From Streptosporangium pseudovulgare (GTDB lineage: Bacteria > Actinomycetota > Actinomycetes > Streptosporangiales > Streptosporangiaceae), in assembly GCF_014648055.1 (NCBI RefSeq), contig NZ_BMQJ01000002.1, forward strand, positions 124,001 to 188,000: a stretch of 64,000 bases of DNA. The letters run 5' to 3'. A program made the translations under genes and the position numbers. Below the pieces are notes generated by a model. The model saw only the letters and a list, made by a program, of their open reading frames with translations, had not been told where the DNA came from and did not search any database. Positions 60,287-64,000 of this stretch are shown here, in pieces (the stretch's first letter is position 1; every line of letters begins with the position of its first letter).

Positions 60287-61399
60287 ATGTCGACGCACGA
60301 CCTGTACGCGATCCCCGCCGAGCTTTCCACGTGGGACGTCGAGGCGGCCGGAGCCGCCCGCTTCACGTGGGAGTACGACGAGGGCCGGGACCGCATGCTC
60401 GCCCTCTACCAGAAGGGCAAGGACAAGCAGTGGGACTCCGTCAAGCGCATCGACTGGGACCTTGAGGTCGATCCGTACGACGTGCTCGGCGTCCCCGACA
60501 CCACCATCGCCATCTACGGCACGCCGCTGTGGGACAGGATGGACGAGAAGCAGCGCAAGGACGTCCGCCTGCACAACGCCTCATGGCAGTTCTCCCAGTT
60601 CCTGCACGGCGAGCAGGGCGCGATGATCTGCTCGGCGCGGATCGTGGAGTCGGTCCCCGACCTCGACTCCAAGTTCTACGCCGCCACCCAGACCATGGAC
60701 GAGGCCCGGCACGCCGAGACCTACGCCCGCTTCCTTCAGGAGAAGGTCGGGCACGCCTACCCCATCAACCCCCACCTGAAGGCGCTGCTGGACAGCACGC
60801 TGAGCGACTCGCGCTGGGACATGCCCTACCTCGGCATGCAGGTGCTCATCGAGGGCCTGGCGCTGGCGGCCTTCGGGGTGATGCGCGACATCACCACCAA
60901 GCCGCTGCCCAAGCAGATCCTCGCCTACGTGATGCAGGACGAGGCCCGGCACGTGGCCTTCGGCCGGATGGCGCTGCGCGACTACTACCGCCAGCTCAGC
61001 GAGACCGAGCTGCGTGAGCGCGAGGACTTCGTCATCGAGGGCTGCTACCTCATGCGCGACCGGCTGCGCGGCCGGGAGACGTGGGAGACCATCGGCCTGA
61101 GCCGGGCCGAGGTCGCCCAGGCCATGGAGGCCGTCGACCAGTCGGAGTACATGAAGCTGTTCCGCTCCCTGCTGTTCAGCCGCATCGTCCCCTGCGTCAA
61201 GGACATCGGCCTGTGGAGCCCGCGCCTGCAGCAGGCCTACGCCGACATGGGGGTCCTGGACATGGCGGGCCAGAACCTGGACGCCCTCATGAGGCAGGAC
61301 GAGGACATCGCCGAGCGGCTCGACGCCGAACGGTTCGCCGCCGAGGAGACCGAGCGCCGCGACGAGGTGGCCGAGACGGTGGCCCTCGGCGGCTCCTGA
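60287..61399 (+). CDS. Ferritin-like diiron protein
   Basis: This 370-residue helical protein has two pairs of carboxylate-His motifs typical of diiron oxidases or oxygenases of the ferritin fold: FLHGEQGAMI, TMDEARHAETYARFL, VLIEGLALAAFG and DEARHVAFGRMAL. No N-terminal targeting signal is seen. Related actinobacterial proteins act as N-oxygenases or long-chain hydroxylases, but the substrate here cannot be told. GGAGG precedes ATG 60287. It is controlled probably by the divergent TetR. It stands apart from a pathway cluster. Confidence 0.88.
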   Translation: MSTHDLYAIPAELSTWDVEAAGAARFTWEYDEGRDRMLALYQKGKDKQWDSVKRIDWDLEVDPYDVLGVPDTTIAIYGTPLWDRMDEKQRKDVRLHNASWQFSQFLHGEQGAMICSARIVESVPDLDSKFYAATQTMDEARHAETYARFLQEKVGHAYPINPHLKALLDSTLSDSRWDMPYLGMQVLIEGLALAAFGVMRDITTKPLPKQILAYVMQDEARHVAFGRMALRDYYRQLSETELREREDFVIEGCYLMRDRLRGRETWETIGLSRAEVAQAMEAVDQSEYMKLFRSLLFSRIVPCVKDIGLWSPRLQQAYADMGVLDMAGQNLDALMRQDEDIAERLDAERFAAEETERRDEVAETVALGGS

Positions 61400-61412
61400 C
61401 CACCGCATCCCG

Positions 61413-61466
61413 CCGGCCGGCGCCCTCCTGCCCGGCCGGCGCCCTCCTGCCCGGCCGGCGTCCTCC
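61413..61466 (+). repeat. 19-bp tandem repeat, about 2.8 copies
   Basis: CCGGCCGGCGCCCTCCTGC occurs at 61413-61431 and 61432-61450, and in part from 61451. The unit contains the palindrome CCGGCCGG. Confidence 0.85.
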
Positions 61467-61564
61467 CCGCCCGGCGGCGGCGACATCAACGACCGCACTC
61501 GGTTCACAGCCGCGACGGAGGCCGTTCCGGCGCCGCGAGCCGGCTCCGGCGGGTTCCGCACCCG

Positions 61565-61718
61565 CCCCGATCACGTGATCGCCCCGGCCCCGCATCCGCC
61601 CCGATCACGTGATCGCCCCGGCCCCGCATCCGCCCCGGCCACGTCATCGCCCCGGCCCCGCATCCGCCCCGGCCACGTCATCGCCCCGGCCCCGCATCCG
61701 CCCCGGCCACGTCATCGC
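61565..61718 (+). repeat. 34-bp tandem repeat, 4.5 copies
   Basis: Four full units (61565-61598, 61599-61632, 61633-61666, 61667-61700) and a part one (61701-61718) repeat almost exactly. The first two carry the perfect palindrome GATCACGTGATC; in later units it reads GGCCACGTCATC. The rest of the unit, GCCCCGGCCCCGCATCCG, is constant. Confidence 0.95.
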
Positions 61719-61826
61719 CGACAGGGGCTGCGGCTCCCGCGTCATCCGCGCCCACCTGCGCCGACGAGGCGTCAGCGCGACCATCCCCGAACGCGCCGAG
61801 GCTCGCCTCCAGCTATCGCCGCCCTA

Positions 61827-61922
61827 ATGCCACTTGCTGGCAATTGCAACTTATGTGCAGAATGTGGTGCTTTCGCGCACGATGATCGTTCGACCTCGAA
61901 CCTCCGGAGACTCACCACATGA
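61827..61922 (+). CDS. Possible 31-residue Cys-rich leader peptide
   Basis: This small ORF begins ATG-CCA-CTT and encodes a peptide with CNLCAEC (Cys7, Cys10, Cys13) and His18. The stop TGA overlaps the ATG of the next tiny ORF (ATGA). No Shine-Dalgarno is visible, so leaderless translation would be needed. The palindrome GCAATTGC (61840-61847) lies inside it. It is upstream of a metal-chelate importer. Its reality is uncertain. Confidence 0.3.
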   Translation: MPLAGNCNLCAECGAFAHDDRSTSNLRRLTT

Positions 61923-61990
61923 GCCGCCCGCCTCGTATCACCCCGGCCATTGGCGACAACGCGCCGCCGAAGGCGGTATCACGATCATGA
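61919..61990 (+). CDS. Possible 23-residue leader ORF coupled to the importer lipoprotein
   Basis: The ATG 61919 follows a good CGGAG at 61903-61907. The peptide (MSRPPRITPAIGDN...) ends in TGA 61988-61990, overlapping the lipoprotein ATG (ATGA). The lipoprotein itself has only a weak ribosome site, so translational coupling through this ORF is likely. No known family. Confidence 0.45.
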   Translation: MSRPPRITPAIGDNAPPKAVSRS

Positions 61991-63006
61991 GAAGGCTGTT
62001 CGTCCTGGTAGCGGCTCTGACGCTGACCGCCTGCTCACCGGCTCCCGCCACTCAGGAGACCGGCCGGGAGGCCGGGCAGGCGGCGGCGCCGCAGGCCGGT
62101 TTCCCGGTCACGGTGGAGAACTGCGGACGCAAGCTCACGTTCGACAGGCCACCCGCCAAGGTGGTGACCGGCTACCACCCCGCCCTGGAGACCCTGCTCG
62201 CCCTCGGCCTGGGCGACCGAATCGCCGGGCGCACGAACTTCTCCGAGAGCCCGTTCCTGCCGGGGCAGAAGGAGCAGTACGTCAAGATCCCGGAGATCTC
62301 CGACACGATCATGCTGCCGCAGAAAGAGGTCATGCTCGCCCAGGGCGCGGACTTCGTCCTGGACAACGCGATGGCCGGCTTCGACGCCGCCGGCGGTTAC
62401 GCCACCGTAGAGGAGCTGGACGCGGCCGGCTCCCTGGTGTACATCCTGGGCGGCTGGTGCAGCCCCGAGGAGGTGCTCGAGTTCACCATCGACGACACCT
62501 ACGCCGACCTGCGCAATCTCGGCTCGATCTTCGGTGTCCCCGACCGTGCCGACGCGCTGATCAGCGAACTTCGGGGCGGGCTCGCCGACGTCACGAAGCG
62601 CGTCGCCGGCCGTACCCCGGTCAGGGTGCTGGCCGCCGACGGCGGTAAGGGCCCGGTCAACGCCTACGGCGGCGCGGGCATCACCAACCAGATGATCACC
62701 GCCGCCGGTGGGACGAACGTGCTGGCCGACGTCAAAGGCGACTACACCGAGGTCAGCGCCGAGAAAGTCAGCGCGGCCCAACCCGAAGCCGTCCTGATCA
62801 GCGACTACGCCACCCTGCGCGGCGAGGACATGCCGAGCTCGCCGGCCAAGGCCGCCGAGGCCTTCGCCATCGCCAGGAACAGCCCGGCCGCCAAGGACCG
62901 GCGCTACCTCGCGCTTCCCGTGGCGGCCCAGCACCCCGGCTACCGCAACATCCTGACCATCGCCGACATCGCCCGCTTCCTGCACCCCGACGCGTTCGCC
63001 CGGTGA
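61987..63006 (+). CDS. Metal-chelate ABC importer, substrate-binding lipoprotein (FecB/BtuF-type)
   Basis: This 339-residue lipoprotein has the lipobox LTLTACS near residues 12-18 and the class III binding-protein domain: FDRPPAKVVTGYHPALETLLALGLGD, FVLDNAMAGFDAAGGYATVE, INQ-type helix, and QPEAVLISDYATLRGEDM. It probably binds an iron-siderophore, heme or cobalamin-like ligand outside the membrane. The permease gene follows with GTGA overlap. ATG 61987 is coupled to the tiny ORF upstream. Confidence 0.9.
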   Translation: MRRLFVLVAALTLTACSPAPATQETGREAGQAAAPQAGFPVTVENCGRKLTFDRPPAKVVTGYHPALETLLALGLGDRIAGRTNFSESPFLPGQKEQYVKIPEISDTIMLPQKEVMLAQGADFVLDNAMAGFDAAGGYATVEELDAAGSLVYILGGWCSPEEVLEFTIDDTYADLRNLGSIFGVPDRADALISELRGGLADVTKRVAGRTPVRVLAADGGKGPVNAYGGAGITNQMITAAGGTNVLADVKGDYTEVSAEKVSAAQPEAVLISDYATLRGEDMPSSPAKAAEAFAIARNSPAAKDRRYLALPVAAQHPGYRNILTIADIARFLHPDAFAR

Positions 63007-64000
63007 CCAGCGCAACCCGGCAGAGCCCGGCACAGACCGGGCTCGTGCCGAAGAACCGCCGCGCGAGCGGGTTCCCCCTGCTCATCGCCGCGCTCGCCGT
63101 CGCCGTCGTCGCCTCGACCTGGCTGGCGGTGAGCATCGGCGCGGTGCACGTCGCCCTGCCCGAAGCCTGGGGCATCGTCGCCGACCGCCTCCTCCCCGGC
63201 GTCCCGGCCGACGGGGCGCCACGCACCTGGACCCCGGCGCAGGAGCAGATCGTATGGGAGTTCCGGCTGCCACGCGCGCTACTGGCGCTCCTGGTCGGGG
63301 CCGGGCTGGCGGTGGTCGGGGCGGTGCTGCAGGCCCTGGTACGCAACCCGCTGGCCGACCCGTTCCTGCTCGGCATCTCCTCCGGCGCCTCGTTCGGCGC
63401 GGTGCTCGTGCTGATCCTGGGCGCCTCGGCGCTGGGCGGGCTCTCACTGTCGGCCGCGGCCTTCGCCGGATCCCTGCTCTCGCTCGCCCTGGTGTACGTG
63501 CTGGCGCAGCGGTCCGGCCGCCTGTCCCCGTCCCGGCTCGTGCTGGCCGGGGTGGCGCTGGCGTACCTGTTCCAGGCCGCCTACAGCTTCGTCCTGCAAC
63601 TGGCGCAGAGCGGCCGGGCCGCCCAGCAGGTGCTGTTCTGGCTGATGGGCAGCCTCGGCGGCGCCCGCTGGCACATGCTGCCGCTGCCGGCCGTCGTCCT
63701 CGCCGCCGGGGTGACGTACCTGCTGCTGCAGCACCGCCCGCTGAACGCGCTCGCCGCCGGAGAGGAGACGGCCGTCTCGCTCGGCGTGAACGTGCACCGC
63801 TTCCGCCTGACCCTGTTCGTGCTGACCTCGCTGCTGGTCGGCGTGCTGGTGGCCACCAGCGGTGCGATCGCGTTCGTCGGCCTGATCGTGCCGCACGCCG
63901 CCCGGCTGCTCGTGGGCGCCGACCACCGCCGCGTGCTGCCCGTCGCCGCCCTGCTCGGAGCCGTGTTCCTGCAGCTCGTGGACATCGCCGCGCGCACCGT
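63003..64000 (+). CDS. Metal-chelate ABC importer, FecCD permease, 3' end outside window
   Basis: The frame from GTG 63003 runs to the window end without a stop (332 residues seen). The N-terminus is basic, then multiple membrane helices follow. It has the BtuC/FecCD signatures EFRLPRALLALLVGAGLAVVG, VLQALVRNPLADPFLLGISSG, SLGVNVHRFRLTL and IAFVGLIVPHAARLL. The GTG overlaps the lipoprotein stop by 4 bases. The matching ATPase gene should lie just beyond the window. Confidence 0.92.
   Translation, partial: MTSATRQSPAQTGLVPKNRRASGFPLLIAALAVAVVASTWLAVSIGAVHVALPEAWGIVADRLLPGVPADGAPRTWTPAQEQIVWEFRLPRALLALLVGAGLAVVGAVLQALVRNPLADPFLLGISSGASFGAVLVLILGASALGGLSLSAAAFAGSLLSLALVYVLAQRSGRLSPSRLVLAGVALAYLFQAAYSFVLQLAQSGRAAQQVLFWLMGSLGGARWHMLPLPAVVLAAGVTYLLLQHRPLNALAAGEETAVSLGVNVHRFRLTLFVLTSLLVGVLVATSGAIAFVGLIVPHAARLLVGADHRRVLPVAALLGAVFLQLVDIAART

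Larger units (their letters stand above)
61400..61826 (+). other. Repeat-rich region of about 430 bases without a supported gene
   Basis: The region is dominated by a 19-base tandem repeat (61413-61466) and a 34-base tandem repeat (61565-61718). Reading frames across it are by-products of repeats. No promoter or terminator was recognised with confidence. Confidence 0.6.

Noticed and set aside
61575..61922. 115-residue ORF through the 34-bp array
   Set aside because: The frame is a by-product of the tandem repeat (multiples of the repeat read as Pro/Arg/His runs); only the last 31 codons have normal composition.
61820..61986. Cobalamin riboswitch ahead of the BtuF/FecB-type lipoprotein
   Set aside because: No B12-box-like sequence or the usual paired elements are visible; the interval is better read as two overlapping small ORFs.

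Overview
The window comes from a high-GC, Gram-positive actinomycete, most likely of the Streptosporangiales or Streptomycetales type. Codon third positions are almost all G or C. GTG and TTG starts and 4-base start/stop overlaps (ATGA, GTGA, TTGA) are common. Terminators are long GC hairpins without U-tracts. Several families are typical of actinomycetes: a Scr1-like XRE regulator with a DUF397 partner, an RsbW-like ATPase, MsiK, DUF5682/DUF5691/SWIM with MoxR and VWA, and DUF4082. No tRNA, rRNA, CRISPR array or prophage was recognised. The sequence alone does not give a species.

Layout. 1-6.0 kb: the end of a membrane protein, an alpha/beta hydrolase, a YdcF protein, an enolase-superfamily protein that has lost its catalytic lysines, an IS200/IS605-type relic with an N-terminally truncated TnpB, and an MFS exporter whose stop codon lies in the IS right end. 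6.1-14.0 kb: a five-gene minus-strand operon SWIM > DUF5691 > MoxR AAA+ > DUF5682 > VWA, closed by a strong terminator. This uncharacterised MoxR-VWA system is the best candidate for a poorly described biological system here; its DUF5682 protein carries motifs that resemble the TraB/Tiki/EreA hydrolase group. 14.2-21.3 kb: a DUF985 cupin, aldehyde dehydrogenase, methyltransferase, an M14 carboxypeptidase with an in-frame 15-bp tandem repeat, the RsbW-like/XRE/DUF397 regulatory module, and a carboxymuconolactone-decarboxylase-like protein.

21.4-53.8 kb is one large cell-surface polysaccharide locus. It holds a UDP-HexNAc dehydrogenase, RmlA and RmlB with a WecE-like aminotransferase (a dTDP-4-amino-4,6-dideoxyhexose route; no RmlC or RmlD is present), GtrA and a GtrB-like GT2, WbqC and a GNAT acyltransferase, four GT4 glycosyltransferases, a GT-C-like membrane protein, a Wzx flippase, a candidate Wzy polymerase, two NAD-sugar epimerases, a WecA-like initiating transferase, a Wzc-like tyrosine kinase and, facing it, a Wzb-like phosphatase. 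The parts fit a Wzx/Wzy-type pathway. Two large secreted proteins, one ice-binding-like (DUF3494) and one dimethylformamidase-like, both end in paired DUF4082 modules and sit inside the locus. A DUF4012 protein and an LPXTG-anchored acidic protein share the phosphatase operon.

53.8-64 kb: a short-chain dehydrogenase; a divergent MsiK ATPase/LacI regulator pair with two visible LacI-type operators; glutathione peroxidase; two tandem small secreted transglycosylase-like paralogues; a divergent TetR/diiron-protein pair with an operator-like palindrome; a 34-bp tandem repeat; and the start of an iron-siderophore/heme/cobalamin-type ABC importer (lipoprotein plus FecCD permease, cut by the window end), preceded by two tiny overlapping leader ORFs.
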